From Streptomyces graminofaciens (GTDB taxonomy: Bacteria > Actinomycetota > Actinomycetes > Streptomycetales > Streptomycetaceae), in contig NZ_AP018448.1 of NCBI RefSeq assembly GCF_030294945.1, positions 5,734,001 through 5,798,000 of the forward strand: a stretch of DNA of 64,000 nucleotides, read 5' to 3'. The notes beneath the pieces were generated by a model that was not told where the DNA came from, ran no database searches, and was given only the letters and a program-made list of their open reading frames with translations. Below are positions 1 to 9,368 of this stretch, in pieces; the first letter of the stretch is position 1, and every line of letters starts with the position of its first letter. The position numbers and the translations under genes are program-made.

Positions 1-687
1 CAGGGCGATCCGCGCTTTGCGGCCCGGCGCGATCGTGCCGCGCCACTGCTGCTCCTCCCACTTCGGCGCGAACACGCCGTGCGAGGTGCCCACCTGGAAG
101 AGGGGGTCCTTGACCGGCGCGGTGCCGACATTGCCGACGGTGAGGACCAGTTCGCGCGCGGGCGGCGCCCCGAACCAGGTCAGCAGGCCGCTCGAACCCT
201 CCAGCCGGGTGTCCGTCAGGACCGACAGCCGTCCGCTGCCCGTTTCCTCGGGCAGGGGTTGGACGGAGTGCCCGGCGACCTGGAAGACCACGTCGGCCTC
301 GGTCTTCTCGCCCGTGATGGTGGACACGTGCACCACGCATGGGCACGGCACGGGCGGCTCGGCCACCGGCAGCTTCCGGCTGAACCGGCCCTCGCCGTCC
401 GCGGTCGCGGCCCGGCCGTCGGAGTTGGCACAGGAGTTGGTGCCACCGGGCACGCCCCGCGAGGGCTCGGCCTGACCGCAGATCAGGATCATCAGCAGCG
501 CTTTCGGCCGCCAGCCGGTACCGGTGACGGTGAGGGAACCGCCGGTCCCCGCCTGAGACTCGGACAGCTTCAGGCTCGGCTTGTCGGCGGCCGCGGCCCG
601 ACCCGCCGCGCCCGCGAACACCGGCACGAGCAGCAGGACGAGCGCGCACAGCACCACAGCCGACGTACGGTTCCGCCCTTTCTCCAC
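1..687 (-). CDS. Secreted protein, 3' part cut by window edge
   Basis: A GTG at 687 preceded by GGGGAG opens a frame that stays open through base 1, so at least 229 residues are present and the C-terminus lies outside the window. The first 35 residues are a typical Sec signal peptide: a short basic N-region with K and R, a Leu/Val-rich core, then AGAAGRAAAA. The mature part begins with a beta-rich segment of the type seen in neocarzinostatin-like or Ig-like secreted proteins (TVTGTGW motif near residue 53) and has a Cys-rich PCPCVVHV stretch. It lies 62 bases downstream of the LPXTG protein gene on the same strand, so the two are probably co-transcribed and both act at the cell surface. I do not recognise a specific function. 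Confidence 0.75.
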   Translation of the reverse strand, partial: MEKGRNRTSAVVLCALVLLLVPVFAGAAGRAAAADKPSLKLSESQAGTGGSLTVTGTGWRPKALLMILICGQAEPSRGVPGGTNSCANSDGRAATADGEGRFSRKLPVAEPPVPCPCVVHVSTITGEKTEADVVFQVAGHSVQPLPEETGSGRLSVLTDTRLEGSSGLLTWFGAPPARELVLTVGNVGTAPVKDPLFQVGTSHGVFAPKWEEQQWRGTIAPGRKARIAL

Positions 688-749
688 GTCACGCTCCCCG
701 CTTCCGTCAGCTCGACAACTCGACAACTCGCCTCAGCGGTGCACGGCCG

Positions 750-1478
750 TCACCGCCGTACCGCCTGCTTCCTACGGGTCACCCACAGCGCCCCCGCCGC
801 GCCCACGAGCAGCACCGTGCCGCCGAGCGTGCCGAGCGCGACCGCCGAGTCCTCGGGCCCGGTCTGCGGCAGCTCGCCACCGGAACCGCCCGAGCCGCTC
901 GACCCACCCGACCCGCCGGAATCCGAACCACCGGTCGAGCCACCCGTCGAACCTCCGCCCGCTGCCGTGACGTCGAGCGTCAGCGACGGCCCGGGGGTGT
1001 TGCCGGGCGTGCAGGTCGTGGTCGTACCGAGGGCCTTGATGGTCAGGACGCCCGCGGTGAAGGTGACCTTGCCGGACTTCTTCGGGGTGTACGTGCCGCT
1101 CAGGTCGTTGATCTTGATGGGAGTGTCGGCGGGGATGGCCGCCTGGTTGGCCGGACCCGTCACCGTGAGCGTGCCGCTGTCGGCGCCGCCCAGCGCGATG
1201 GTGGCGCTCGGCTCCATCGCACCCTTGCCGAGTTCGACCGGGCTGGACGAGACGCCCTTCTGCCAGGACATGGTGATCTTGTAGCCGCTGCCGCTCTTGA
1301 CGCCCTTGATGTCGATGGGCGAGACGGCGGACTTGTCACCGATCGGCGTCTTGCAGTTGTACTCGACGTTCACGACCTCGGCATGGGCCGCCGGCGCGGC
1401 CATCAGCACCGCCGAGCCGGCCAGCGCCGCGAGAGACGCGAACGCGGCGGTCCGTTTCTGGTACGTCCGGTACGACAC
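750..1478 (-). CDS. LPXTG-anchored cell-wall protein
   Basis: This 242-residue protein is probably exported and covalently linked to the cell wall by a sortase. It has an N-terminal signal peptide ending in APAAHAE, a beta-rich globular region, a Gly/Ser spacer of about 35 residues, and a sorting signal made of LPQTG, a hydrophobic helix and a terminal RRKQAVRR. The GTG at 1478 is chosen because a GGGG tract lies about 8 bases upstream; the ATG at 1493 would add five residues and has no ribosome-binding site. The gene precedes another secreted protein gene on the same strand. The binding target is unknown. Similar pairs of LPXTG and secreted proteins are common in Streptomyces. Confidence 0.85.
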   Translation of the reverse strand: MSYRTYQKRTAAFASLAALAGSAVLMAAPAAHAEVVNVEYNCKTPIGDKSAVSPIDIKGVKSGSGYKITMSWQKGVSSSPVELGKGAMEPSATIALGGADSGTLTVTGPANQAAIPADTPIKINDLSGTYTPKKSGKVTFTAGVLTIKALGTTTTCTPGNTPGPSLTLDVTAAGGGSTGGSTGGSDSGGSGGSSGSGGSGGELPQTGPEDSAVALGTLGGTVLLVGAAGALWVTRRKQAVRR

Positions 1479-1639
1479 CTCGGCACCCCACATTCTGACG
1501 GGACATCAGATCGGCCGCTCAAGGTACGCCGGGCCCCTTGGAGAAGGAAGACACAGGCGGGTGTCGGATGTGTGGGGGTGCGGCGGCCGCCTTGCGAGCA
1601 AGGCGGGGCGCGGGCTTTCACAGGGCGCGGGGACCTGCG

Positions 1640-1809
1640 CGATCAGGCACGACGATCTCGCTGGGACCGGTGCCCCCTGGCGCGACATCCCGGAACGCCA
1701 CGGGCCCTGGGACCGGGTCCATGACCTGTTCCGCCGCTGGCAGCGGGATGGCACGTGAGCCCGGATCGTCACCCGTCTCCAGGCCGAAGCCCACGCGAAG
1801 GCCCTGTGA
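1640..1809 (+). pseudogene. IS5-family transposase remnant
   Basis: The forward translation contains [15 protein letters not shown] followed by [13 protein letters not shown]. This is the N-terminal signature of IS5-type transposases, which commonly read TGxPWRDLPxRFGPW and FxRWxxDGTW. The frame is interrupted by TGA at 1756-1758 exactly where family members have a Trp codon. It then continues as ARIVTRLQAEAHAKAL before a second stop at 1807. There is no DDE core, no start and no clear terminal repeat, so only about 55 codons of a once longer gene survive. It sits in the 350-base gap between the LPXTG gene and the TPR gene and marks an old insertion. Confidence 0.7.
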
Positions 1810-1829
1810 CCAGCACTTGTCCATGGAGC

Positions 1830-2477
1830 CTAGGGACGGATGAGCGTGCGGGCATGCTCGATCCACCCCAGCACGGCCTTGGCACCGCACGCCTCGGCGA
1901 CCGACTCGGCCTCGTCGAGGTGGTCGAGCGCCGCCGATCGGTCGCCCGTCTCGGCCGAGAAGTAGGCCAGCGCCACCAGGCCGGCCGCTTCCCCGGGCCT
2001 GAAGCCGATCTCCCGGCGCAGTGTCACCGATTCGGTCAACCGCTCGCGGGCCTGATGGAACCGGCCTGCGTCCTTGTCGGCAAAGCCGAGATGGCGTACC
2101 GCGTAGGACATCGTCATCCGGTCGCCGACGGACTTCGCCAGCGTGTACGACCGGTCGAAGTACGGCCTGCCGGTGGCGCCATCGCCCTTCACCACCTGAT
2201 GCCAGCAGCCGACCCAGAACAACGCGTCCGCCTCACCCGACACGTCCCCGAGACGCTGGTACAACTCGGCCGCGCGCTCGAACAGCACCAGTTCCTGGCC
2301 GTTCTCCTCGCGGTCGTTCAGGAAGCGGACGTGCAACACCTTTCCACGCGCCATGGCGAGGGGTGCCTCGATCGCGTCCAGCGCGTCATCGGACCGATCC
2401 AGCGCGGACGTGTCGCCGCCGAACATCGCCGCTTCGAACAACTCTCCCGCACGTTCGATCCAGTCCTGCCCTGGCAT
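1830..2477 (-). CDS. TPR-repeat protein
   Basis: The protein has 215 residues and is almost wholly alpha-helical. It has TPR-like helix pairs such as GELFEAAMFGGDTSALDRSDDALDAI in several short copies, and ALDHLDEAESVAEACG near the end. There is no signal peptide or membrane segment, so it should be cytoplasmic. The ATG at 2477 has GGGGAGG about 8 bases upstream. TPR proteins mediate protein-protein contacts; the partner cannot be read from the sequence. The gene lies downstream of the anti-sigma factor gene (prsI-like) on the same strand with a gap of about 230 bases, so a functional link is possible but unproven. Confidence 0.7.
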   Translation of the reverse strand: MPGQDWIERAGELFEAAMFGGDTSALDRSDDALDAIEAPLAMARGKVLHVRFLNDREENGQELVLFERAAELYQRLGDVSGEADALFWVGCWHQVVKGDGATGRPYFDRSYTLAKSVGDRMTMSYAVRHLGFADKDAGRFHQARERLTESVTLRREIGFRPGEAAGLVALAYFSAETGDRSAALDHLDEAESVAEACGAKAVLGWIEHARTLIRP

Positions 2478-2711
2478 GCCCTGCCCCTCCCCGTTGGACG
2501 ATTCGCCTGCCGAGGCTATCTCCGCCCTCCCGCCGGGACTCGGCAATTTCCGAGGGCGGCCCTCAAGCGCCCCATTCGCCCGTGACCTTGGCGAGTGCCC
2601 CGGGCGCGGTCCCGAGCTGTCAGCCCGCGCTGACGGCCAGTCCGGGCTTCCGGGTTCAGGCGTCCTTCACTGGACGACGAGTCCAGGCGTCCGCGACTTC
2701 CCCAACAGGCC

Positions 2712-3227
2712 CTAGGCGGGCGCCCCCAGCTCCGCCCAAACGGTCTTCCCCGGCGCCCCAGGAGTCCGTACGACCCCCCAGTCGAGACAAAGCCGCTGCA
2801 CGATGAACATCCCGTGCCCACCCGGCCTACCGGCTCTGTGCGGCGTACGCGGCGCCGGATCCCCCGCCCCCCGGTCGGACACCTCGATCCGCAGCACCTT
2901 GCCGTCGGAGCCGATCCACAACTCGGCCGGGCCCTCCGCATGGAGACACGCGTTGGTGACCAACTCGGAGACCACCAGCAGCACATCCTCGGCCGCCGCC
3001 CGCTGATCGGCGGTGGCCGAGGGAAGCCACCCCCACGCGTACAGGGCCTGCCGGGCGAAGTCGCGGGCGAGCGGCACCACCCCGCTCTCGCCGTCGAAGC
3101 TCAGCCGGCGGGAGCGGCCACCGGAGGCCGACACGGCGGACGCGTCCTCCCCGGACGCGCCGGAAGCGCCGCCGATGCCCGATTCCGGGCCGCGGTCGCC
3201 CGGCGAGCAAGGCCGGGGGGTGCTCAT
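2712..3227 (-). CDS. prsI: Anti-sigma factor, HATPase_c serine kinase (PrsI-like)
   Basis: This 171-residue protein belongs to the RsbW/SpoIIAB-like GHKL ATPase family, which binds a sigma factor and phosphorylates a STAS antagonist. The N-box is VVSELVTNACLH near residue 95, the G1 box is DRGAG, and the G2 box is GGHGMFIVQ. The N-terminal 50 residues are Ser/Gly-rich and poorly conserved. The ATG at 3227 is preceded by GAGG at a suitable distance; a GTG two codons upstream is possible. The genes for its predicted antagonist and its sigma factor lie immediately upstream. This arrangement matches the PrsI-ArsI-SigI partner-switching locus described in S. coelicolor, so I use those names by synteny. 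Confidence 0.85.
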   Translation of the reverse strand: MSTPRPCSPGDRGPESGIGGASGASGEDASAVSASGGRSRRLSFDGESGVVPLARDFARQALYAWGWLPSATADQRAAAEDVLLVVSELVTNACLHAEGPAELWIGSDGKVLRIEVSDRGAGDPAPRTPHRAGRPGGHGMFIVQRLCLDWGVVRTPGAPGKTVWAELGAPA

Positions 3228-3442
3228 CAGCACTTCACCTCACCGATTCACCAGTTCACGATTCAGGACTCAGAGTGCGGGTACGGAGTGCGGGGCAGAG
3301 GCGCGGTGTGGACGGCAGGGCCTCCCGCACCCCGTACGCGCTCCCGTACGTTCCGTACTGTCGACTCGTTCAGGATGTCTCCTGCCCGAGCGAACCGTCA
3401 GAACACCCACGTTTTCGGCACAGAAGCTGTGACGCCGACGGA

Positions 3443-3811
3443 CTAGCCGGCCAACGCCGCCTCGACCGAGTCATGGACGGTGAAGACGGCCTCCGCCCCG
3501 GTGATCTCGAACACCCTGGCCACCACCGGCTGCATCGCCGCGAGATGGACCCCGCCGCCCGCGGCCTCGGCCTTCAGCCGGACCCCCAGGAGGACGTTGA
3601 GCCCGGTGGAGTCACAGAACTCGAGGCGGGAGCAGTCCACGACGAGACGCGTGAACCCCTTCTCCAGACACCCTTCGAGTGGCTCGCGCAGCAGATCGGC
3701 GGTGTGGTGATCGAGCTCACCCGCCGGCGCCACGACGGCACTGGGGCCCTCTTCCCGCACTTCGACGTGCAGTCGGCCCGACTGCGCGCTGCCGACCGTC
3801 CCACGGTCCAT
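3443..3811 (-). CDS. arsI: STAS-domain anti-anti-sigma factor (ArsI-like)
   Basis: The 122-residue protein is a single STAS domain of the SpoIIAA/RsbV type. The strand-turn-helix segment CSRLEFCDSTGLNVLL carries the conserved DST/SGL motif whose Ser (near residue 69) is the expected phosphorylation site for the kinase. The unphosphorylated form should bind the anti-sigma factor and free the sigma factor. The ATG at 3811 has a GGGAGAGAG ribosome site. It is transcribed divergently from sigI with 246 bases between them and in the same direction as the anti-sigma gene, with a gap of about 215 bases that carries no gene. Family role is firm; the specific partner is inferred from adjacency. Confidence 0.88.
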   Translation of the reverse strand: MDRGTVGSAQSGRLHVEVREEGPSAVVAPAGELDHHTADLLREPLEGCLEKGFTRLVVDCSRLEFCDSTGLNVLLGVRLKAEAAGGGVHLAAMQPVVARVFEITGAEAVFTVHDSVEAALAG

Positions 3812-4057
3812 GCCGTCTCTCTCCCGACCGTCGTGACTGTTGACTCGCTCTCGAACACTACGCCTTCCTCACAATCTCCGACACCCGAACAACCGCCCAG
3901 AAGTGGACATTTCACCGCAGTACGCACTTGCGATGAACTCCGGATTGCGGGTAGGGCTAGTAAGGACACCAATCGACACGGCCGCTCGGAGGGCGCCGCA
4001 CACCGCAGTGCACGTATTGGCATCGGCGGCCATACGCCGAGAACGATGGAGGACATC

Positions 4058-4960
4058 ATGTCACCCCGGCTCGACGCATCGCATACCCGGACGGCGACGT
4101 CGACACCCTCTCCGGAAGACACCCGGGACGCGTTCGACCCCCACCTCAGCGACGCGCTCCAAGGACTTCCCGAGATCCCCCCGTACGACGAGGTGGGGCC
4201 GGTTGACGCACGAGCTCTGTCCAAGACCCTCTTCGAGCGGCTGCAGTCCCTCGACGAAGGAACGCACGAGTACTCGTACGTCCGCAACACGCTCGTCGAA
4301 CTCAACCTCGCGCTGGTCAAGTTCGCCGCCTCCCGCTTCCGCTCACGCAGCGAGCCGATGGAGGACATCATCCAGGTCGGCACGATCGGGCTGATCAAGG
4401 CGATCGACCGCTTCGAGCTCAGCCGAGGCGTCGAGTTCCCGACCTTCGCCATGCCGACGATCGTCGGCGAGATCAAGCGCTTCTTCCGTGACACGTCGTG
4501 GTCCGTCCGCGTACCGCGAAGACTGCAGGAACTCCGGCTCGACCTGGCCAAGGCCGGTGACGAGCTCGCGCAGCAGCTCGACCGCGCTCCGACGGTGGGC
4601 GAGTTGGCTGAGCGGCTGGGCCTGACGAACGACGAGGTCGTGGAGGGGATGGCCGCGTCGAACGCCTACACGGCGTCATCGCTCGACGCCCAGCCCGAGG
4701 AGGACGACTCCGAGGGCGCGCTGGCGGACCGGATCGGCTACGAGGACCACGGGCTCGAAGGCATCGAGTACGTCGAGTCGCTCAAGCCGCTGATCGCGGA
4801 ACTCCCGCCGCGTGACCGGAAGATCCTCTCGCTCCGCTTCGTCGCGGGCATGACCCAGTCGGAGATCGGCGAGGAACTCGGCATCTCCCAGATGCATGTC
4901 TCCCGGCTGCTGTCACGCACACTCGTGCGACTACGCAAGGGGCTGACGGTCGAGGAGTGA
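4058..4960 (+). CDS. sigI: RNA polymerase sigma factor SigI (SigB/SigF class)
   Basis: This 300-residue group-3 sigma factor resembles the Streptomyces SigB/SigF/SigI family. Region 2 has RNTLVELNLALVKFAA and the core-binding EDIIQVGTIGLIKAID. The -10-binding segment is FPTFAMPTIVGEIKRFFRD, region 3 follows SWSVRVPRRLQEL, and region 4 ends with the helix-turn-helix MTQSEIGEELGISQMHVSRLL. The ATG at 4058 is favoured over the in-frame ATG at 4046, because GGAGG at 4048-4052 sits 5 bases before it and overlaps the earlier ATG. A GGGTA at 3949-3953 in the leader could be a SigB-like -10 for autoregulation, but no convincing -35 was found. It is probably held inactive by the neighbouring HATPase protein. 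Confidence 0.92.
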   Translation: MSPRLDASHTRTATSTPSPEDTRDAFDPHLSDALQGLPEIPPYDEVGPVDARALSKTLFERLQSLDEGTHEYSYVRNTLVELNLALVKFAASRFRSRSEPMEDIIQVGTIGLIKAIDRFELSRGVEFPTFAMPTIVGEIKRFFRDTSWSVRVPRRLQELRLDLAKAGDELAQQLDRAPTVGELAERLGLTNDEVVEGMAASNAYTASSLDAQPEEDDSEGALADRIGYEDHGLEGIEYVESLKPLIAELPPRDRKILSLRFVAGMTQSEIGEELGISQMHVSRLLSRTLVRLRKGLTVEE

Positions 4961-5121
4961 ACGCCTCGTCATGACACAAGTGGGCCGGGTTCGGTAGGAG
5001 TTGTTCTCCTGCCGGGCCTGGTCCCTTGTCGTTCTTGGTAGTTACTGACGGGAACCTCTTTTCCCGCGAGTCTCCTTCCACCACTATGGTCACCCGCACG
5101 GGGGTGCGAGGAGGCCAGAGA

Positions 5122-6666
5122 ATGGCTCGGTCCGACGCGCGGCTCACCGAGCTGTTGCGCGCCGACACCCCCACCGTGTTCCCGGCACTGCGCGAACTGC
5201 GCGCACGCCATCACCCGTCGGTCCTCGCGTACGCCCGCCTGTGCACCGCGAGCGAGGCGGCGGCACGGCAGCTGGCGGCGCAGGTGTTCACGACGGCGGC
5301 CCGCGAGACGGCACAGGGCTTTGAGCCGAGCGTCCCGTGGCGGCACCAACTCCTGCTGCTGGCCGGGCGGTCGGCCGCCGCATGGGCCGGGGACGAGCGC
5401 GCGGGCGGGCTCGACGCCGGGCTGCTCGTCATGCTGAACACCACGGGCCCCGACGGCCCGGAGCCGCCCATGCTCATGGCGTTCCGTTCACTGCCGCCCC
5501 GCGCCCAGGGGCTGCTCTGGTACGGGTTCGTGGAGCGGGAGCCCGATGACCAGGCGGCCGCCTTCCTCGGCCTCACCCGCGAGGACGTGACGTACGAGAA
5601 GGGCCCGGCGCTGCACACCCTGCGCCAAGCCTGTCTCCGGACCCGTCTCGCCGCCTCCGACGACCCGCGCTGCCAGGACTTCCGCCGGCTGATCGAGGAG
5701 TCGGTACGCCCCGACACCCCCCGCCACAGCGCGGATCTGCACGCCCACATGGCGCACTGCGCCCACTGCACCGGCGCGTTCGAGGAACTCCGCGCCCTGC
5801 GTGACGCTCCGCGCGCGGCCCTGGCGGAGGGGTTGCTGCCGTGGGGCGGGGCGGCGTACGTGCGCGGCAGGGAGAGCGAGGGGCAGGAGGGCGGGGGCGT
5901 CGGTGAGGCGTCGGCCGGGGACGCGGGCGAGGGCGTCGGCGAGGCGACCGCCCGGGATGCGGGCGGGGGCGCCACCAAATCCCGTCGGCCGCCGTCCCGC
6001 CGGTTCGTGCTGACCTCGGCGGTCCTGGGCGTGGCCGCTCTGGCGCTGCTGGGTTTTCTGCTGTTCTCGGGCGACTCGTCGTCCCCGTCCCCGGCCCCGG
6101 CGGGCGCGGACGCCGTCCGTACGCCGGCGAGCCCGCCGTCGGTGACGGTCCCGTCGAGCCCGGCACCGAGCCCTGACCCGAGCCCCTCGGTGTCACGTTC
6201 GGTCGAGTCGCCGGAACCGACCGGGCCGACGCAGAGCCCGGCTCCGTCGGCGCAGCAACCGGGCAGCGGATACGCGCAGGTCGTGAACGTCGCGTCGGGC
6301 CTGTGTCTGGATGTGCGGGGCGAGTTGGAGAAGGGGACGGACGTCGTCACGGCCATCTGTACCCGGGCGGACACCCAGCGCTGGCGGGTCGACGCCGACC
6401 GGGGTGTGGTGCAGTCGTACGCCGACCCCGACTTCTGTCTGGACAGCCGGGGGGCGACCGACGACGGTGTGGGCATCTGGGAGTGCGACTCGGTCGACGG
6501 CGACAACGGCCGGAACCTGAGGTTCACGGTCGACTCCCGAGGGGCGATCCGCCCGGCGATCGCCCCGGATCACGCGGTGACACCGGACGCGCTCGGCGCG
6601 GTGTCCCTGGCCGAGGGGACGGGGCGCGCGGGGCAGCGGTGGCGGACGGGGGCCGGGCCGCGCTGA
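5122..6666 (+). CDS. Sigma-like / zinc-finger / TM / ricin-lectin fusion protein
   Basis: The product has 514 residues and an unusual domain order. Residues 1-180 look like a degenerate ECF sigma factor, with a region-2-like helix bundle, then LPPRAQGLLWYGFVE and a region-4-like segment. Residues 184-216 contain a zinc-binding anti-sigma motif H209-x3-C213-x2-C216. A Gly/Glu-rich linker leads to one transmembrane helix around residues 300-322 (VLTSAVLGVAALALLGFLLF). This is followed by a Pro/Ser-rich external stalk and a C-terminal ricin-type beta-trefoil from about residue 410, with repeated QRW motifs (TQRWRVD and GQRWRTG). The start at 5122 has a strong GAGGAGG at 5108-5114. The topology suggests an outside sugar ligand coupled to an inside regulatory head. 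It directly follows sigI, but a role in that circuit is inference. Confidence 0.85.
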   Translation: MARSDARLTELLRADTPTVFPALRELRARHHPSVLAYARLCTASEAAARQLAAQVFTTAARETAQGFEPSVPWRHQLLLLAGRSAAAWAGDERAGGLDAGLLVMLNTTGPDGPEPPMLMAFRSLPPRAQGLLWYGFVEREPDDQAAAFLGLTREDVTYEKGPALHTLRQACLRTRLAASDDPRCQDFRRLIEESVRPDTPRHSADLHAHMAHCAHCTGAFEELRALRDAPRAALAEGLLPWGGAAYVRGRESEGQEGGGVGEASAGDAGEGVGEATARDAGGGATKSRRPPSRRFVLTSAVLGVAALALLGFLLFSGDSSSPSPAPAGADAVRTPASPPSVTVPSSPAPSPDPSPSVSRSVESPEPTGPTQSPAPSAQQPGSGYAQVVNVASGLCLDVRGELEKGTDVVTAICTRADTQRWRVDADRGVVQSYADPDFCLDSRGATDDGVGIWECDSVDGDNGRNLRFTVDSRGAIRPAIAPDHAVTPDALGAVSLAEGTGRAGQRWRTGAGPR

Positions 6667-6731
6667 GGGCTTGGGCTTCGGTTGAGGGCTTTCGGTTTGA
6701 GGGCTTGGGCTTCGGTTTGAGGGCTTGGGCG
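6664..6731. repeat. Short tandem repeat between convergent genes
   Basis: A unit close to GAGGGCTTGGGCTTCGGTTT occurs about three and a half times, one copy shortened, between the stop of the ricin fusion gene and the stop of hutI. It codes for nothing recognisable. It may have arisen by slippage and may affect transcription termination of the two convergent genes. Confidence 0.75.
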
Positions 6732-6735
6732 CGCG

Positions 6736-7950
6736 TCAGAGTTGGCGTACGCCCCTGCGCCACACCCCCGCCACCAGCGGAACTCCCGGCCGGTAGGCCA
6801 GATGGACATGGCTGGGCGCGTCCAGGAGCGTGAGGTCGGCGTACGCGCCCGGTGTGAGCCGTCCGATGTCGTCGCGGCGCAGGGCCCGCGCGCCCCCTGC
6901 CGTGGCGGACCAGACCGCCTCGTCCGGTGTCATCCCCATGTCCCGTACCGCGAGGGCGATGCAGAAGGGGACCGAGGAGGTGAAGGACGAGCCGGGGTTG
7001 CAGTCGGTGGACAGTGCGACCGTGACACCGGCGTCGAGGAGGCGCCGGGCGTCCGGCCACTCGGCGCGGGTGGAGAACTCGGCGCCGGGGAGGAGCGTGG
7101 CGACGGTGTTTCCGCCGGCCAGGGCGTCGACGTCGGCGTCGGTGAGGTGGGTGCAGTGGTCGGCGCTGGCCGCGTCGAGTTCGACGGCGAGCTGGACTCC
7201 GGGGCCGTAGGAGAGCTGGTTGGCGTGGATGCGGGGGTGCAGGCCCTTGGCCCGGCCGGCCGTGAGGATCGCGCGGGCCTGGTCGCCGTCGAAGGCGCCC
7301 CGCTCGCAGAAGACGTCGATCCAACGGGCGTACGGGGCGCAGGCGTCGAGCATCTCACCGGTGACCAGGTCGACGTAGGCGGCCGGGTCGTCGGCGAGGT
7401 CGGGCGCGACGATGTGCGCGCCGAGGTAGGTGACCTCGTCGGTGTGGGCGGCGGCGATGCGCAGGGCGCGGGCCTCGTCCTCGACGGTCAGGCCGTACCC
7501 GGACTTCGTCTCGAAGGTGGTCGTGCCTTGGCGGAGGGCCTCGTGGAGGTAACGGGTGAGGTTGGCCTCCAGTTCCTCGTCGGTGGCGGCGCGGGTGGCC
7601 GCGACGGTCGTCCGGATGCCGCCGGCGCTGTAGGCCCGGCCGGACATACGGGCGTTGAACTCGGCGGTCCGGTCTCCCGCGAAGAGGAGGTGGGAGTGGG
7701 AGTCGACGAAGCCCGGGAGCACCGCCCGGCCACCGGCGTCGACCCGATTGTCAGTGGCGGGTGCTTTGCTTTGATCACCGGTCCACGCGATGCGTTCACC
7801 GTCGATGACGACGGCCGCGTCCTGGATCAGTCCGAGGGGGGATCCGTCACCGAGGGAGGGGTCGTTGGTGACCAGGGCGGCGATGTTGGTGATGAGCGTG
7901 CTTGCGGTGCTCGCGGAGTTGGCGGGGCTGACGGTCGTAGCGCTGCTCAT
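6736..7950 (-). CDS. hutI: Imidazolonepropionase
   Basis: This 404-residue amidohydrolase-superfamily enzyme hydrolyses imidazolone-propionate to N-formimino-L-glutamate, the third step of histidine degradation. The metal-binding HSHLLFAG is near residue 77, [10 protein letters not shown] near residue 145 is typical of HutI, and the later metal residues lie in [10 protein letters not shown] and STDCNPGSS. The ATG at 7950 follows AAGGA; upstream in-frame codons in the same reading frame lack any family similarity. It is the last gene of the hut operon, 65 bases after hutF. The first 15 residues are Ser/Thr/Ala-rich and not conserved. Confidence 0.95.
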   Translation of the reverse strand: MSSATTVSPANSASTASTLITNIAALVTNDPSLGDGSPLGLIQDAAVVIDGERIAWTGDQSKAPATDNRVDAGGRAVLPGFVDSHSHLLFAGDRTAEFNARMSGRAYSAGGIRTTVAATRAATDEELEANLTRYLHEALRQGTTTFETKSGYGLTVEDEARALRIAAAHTDEVTYLGAHIVAPDLADDPAAYVDLVTGEMLDACAPYARWIDVFCERGAFDGDQARAILTAGRAKGLHPRIHANQLSYGPGVQLAVELDAASADHCTHLTDADVDALAGGNTVATLLPGAEFSTRAEWPDARRLLDAGVTVALSTDCNPGSSFTSSVPFCIALAVRDMGMTPDEAVWSATAGGARALRRDDIGRLTPGAYADLTLLDAPSHVHLAYRPGVPLVAGVWRRGVRQL

Positions 7951-8015
7951 GGCGTCCTTGTTGGCCTGGTCGGCGGTGGGTTCGGGGGCGGGCCGTGCGG
8001 GTGGTCGGCCCGGTG

Positions 8016-9368
8016 TCATCCGCGCAGGGCTGCGACGGCGTCCGCGAGGGCCCGCGGCACATCCGGTACGAGGCAGTGGACCCCGTCCCGTACGACGTGC
8101 CGACCGCCCACGACCGTATGCGACACGTCCGCTGCCGACGCGGCGAATACAGCCGTCTCGGCCCCGAGCCGCGGAAGCGGCCCTGCAGTCCTGACCGAGT
8201 CGAGCGCGATCGTCGTGAAGTCGGCGAGCGCGCCGGGCTCCAGGGTGCCCGCCTCGTCCCAGCCGAGGGCGGCGTGGCCGTCGGCCGAGGCCGCCCGCAG
8301 GAGGGCCGCCGCCGTCCAGTGACCTCGCGTCCGGGTGCGCAGCCGCTCGTCGAGCTCCATCGCGCGCGCCTCTTCGAGGAGGTCGATGACGGCGTGGCTG
8401 TCGGAGCCGAGGGAGAGCGGGGAGCCCGCCCGCTGGAGGGCCACGGCCGGTCCGATGCCGTCCGCGAGGTCGCGCTCGGTGGTGGGGCACATGCAGGTGC
8501 CGGTGCCGCTGTCACCGATCAGCGCGATGTCGGTGTCGGTGAGGTGGGTGTTGTGCACACCCGTCGTCCGTGGGCCCAGCACCCCGTGGTCGGCGAGGAG
8601 TTGGGTGGGAGTGCGTCCGTGTGCCGCGCGGCAGGCGTCGTTCTCCGCCGTCTGCTCCGAGAGGTGTACGTGCAGCGGGGCCCGCCGCTCCTCGGCCCAG
8701 CGCGCCACCGTCGCCAGCTGCCCGGCCGGCACGGCCCGTACGGAGTGCACGGCCGCGCCGATCCGCACGTGATCCCGGTCCTTGAGAACTGAACAGCGTT
8801 CCGCCCAGGCCTCCGCCGTGCCGTCGGAGAAGCGCAGCTGGTGGTGGCCCGGCGGCTGTCCGAACCCGGCGGAGAGGTAGGCGGTGTCGAGCAGGGTGAT
8901 CCGGATCCCGGCCTCCCGCGCGGCCGCGATCAGCGCCTCGCCCATGGCGTTCGGGTCGGCGTAAGGGGTGCCGCCGGGGGCGTGGTGCACATAGTGGAAC
9001 TCGCCGACGGCGGTGATCCCGGCCAGCGCCATCTCGGCGTACACGGCCCGCGCGAGGGCGTGGTAGGTGTCCGGGGTCAGCCGGTCCGCGACCTGGTACA
9101 TGACCTCGCGCCAGGTCCAGAAGGTGCCCGAGCCGACCTGGACCGTGCCGCGCAGGGCCCGGTGGAAGGCGTGGCTGTGCGCGTTGGCGAGCCCTGGAAG
9201 GGTGAGCCCGCGCAGGACCACGGCACCGGGCGGCGGGGCGGGGGTGTCGGTGCGCACGGCGGTGATACGGCCGTCGTCACCGCTGGTGGTGGTCACGGTC
9301 AGGGCCACGCCCGGCTCGACGTGTGTGTCGAGCCAGGCGTGTTCGAGCCAGTAGGTCGTCTCCGTCAC
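8016..9368 (-). CDS. hutF: Formimidoylglutamate deiminase
   Basis: The 450-residue protein is a member of the amidohydrolase superfamily, AtzF/HutF branch. It should convert N-formimino-L-glutamate to N-formyl-L-glutamate and ammonia. The metal-ligand motif [13 protein letters not shown] is near residue 68, and FHYVHH, HLSEQ and the [12 protein letters not shown] segment follow in the usual order. Its GTG start at 9368 overlaps the stop of the preceding amidohydrolase gene by four bases (GTGA), so the two are translationally coupled. The gene shows that this organism uses the five-step pathway through formylglutamate rather than HutG-type formiminoglutamase cleavage. Confidence 0.93.
   Translation of the reverse strand: MTETTYWLEHAWLDTHVEPGVALTVTTTSGDDGRITAVRTDTPAPPPGAVVLRGLTLPGLANAHSHAFHRALRGTVQVGSGTFWTWREVMYQVADRLTPDTYHALARAVYAEMALAGITAVGEFHYVHHAPGGTPYADPNAMGEALIAAAREAGIRITLLDTAYLSAGFGQPPGHHQLRFSDGTAEAWAERCSVLKDRDHVRIGAAVHSVRAVPAGQLATVARWAEERRAPLHVHLSEQTAENDACRAAHGRTPTQLLADHGVLGPRTTGVHNTHLTDTDIALIGDSGTGTCMCPTTERDLADGIGPAVALQRAGSPLSLGSDSHAVIDLLEEARAMELDERLRTRTRGHWTAAALLRAASADGHAALGWDEAGTLEPGALADFTTIALDSVRTAGPLPRLGAETAVFAASAADVSHTVVGGRHVVRDGVHCLVPDVPRALADAVAALRG

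Noticed and set aside
3275..4057. A 260-codon N-terminal extension of the sigma factor frame
   Set aside because: It runs through the divergent promoter region and antisense to arsI, and a strong ribosome site stands directly before the ATG at 4058.
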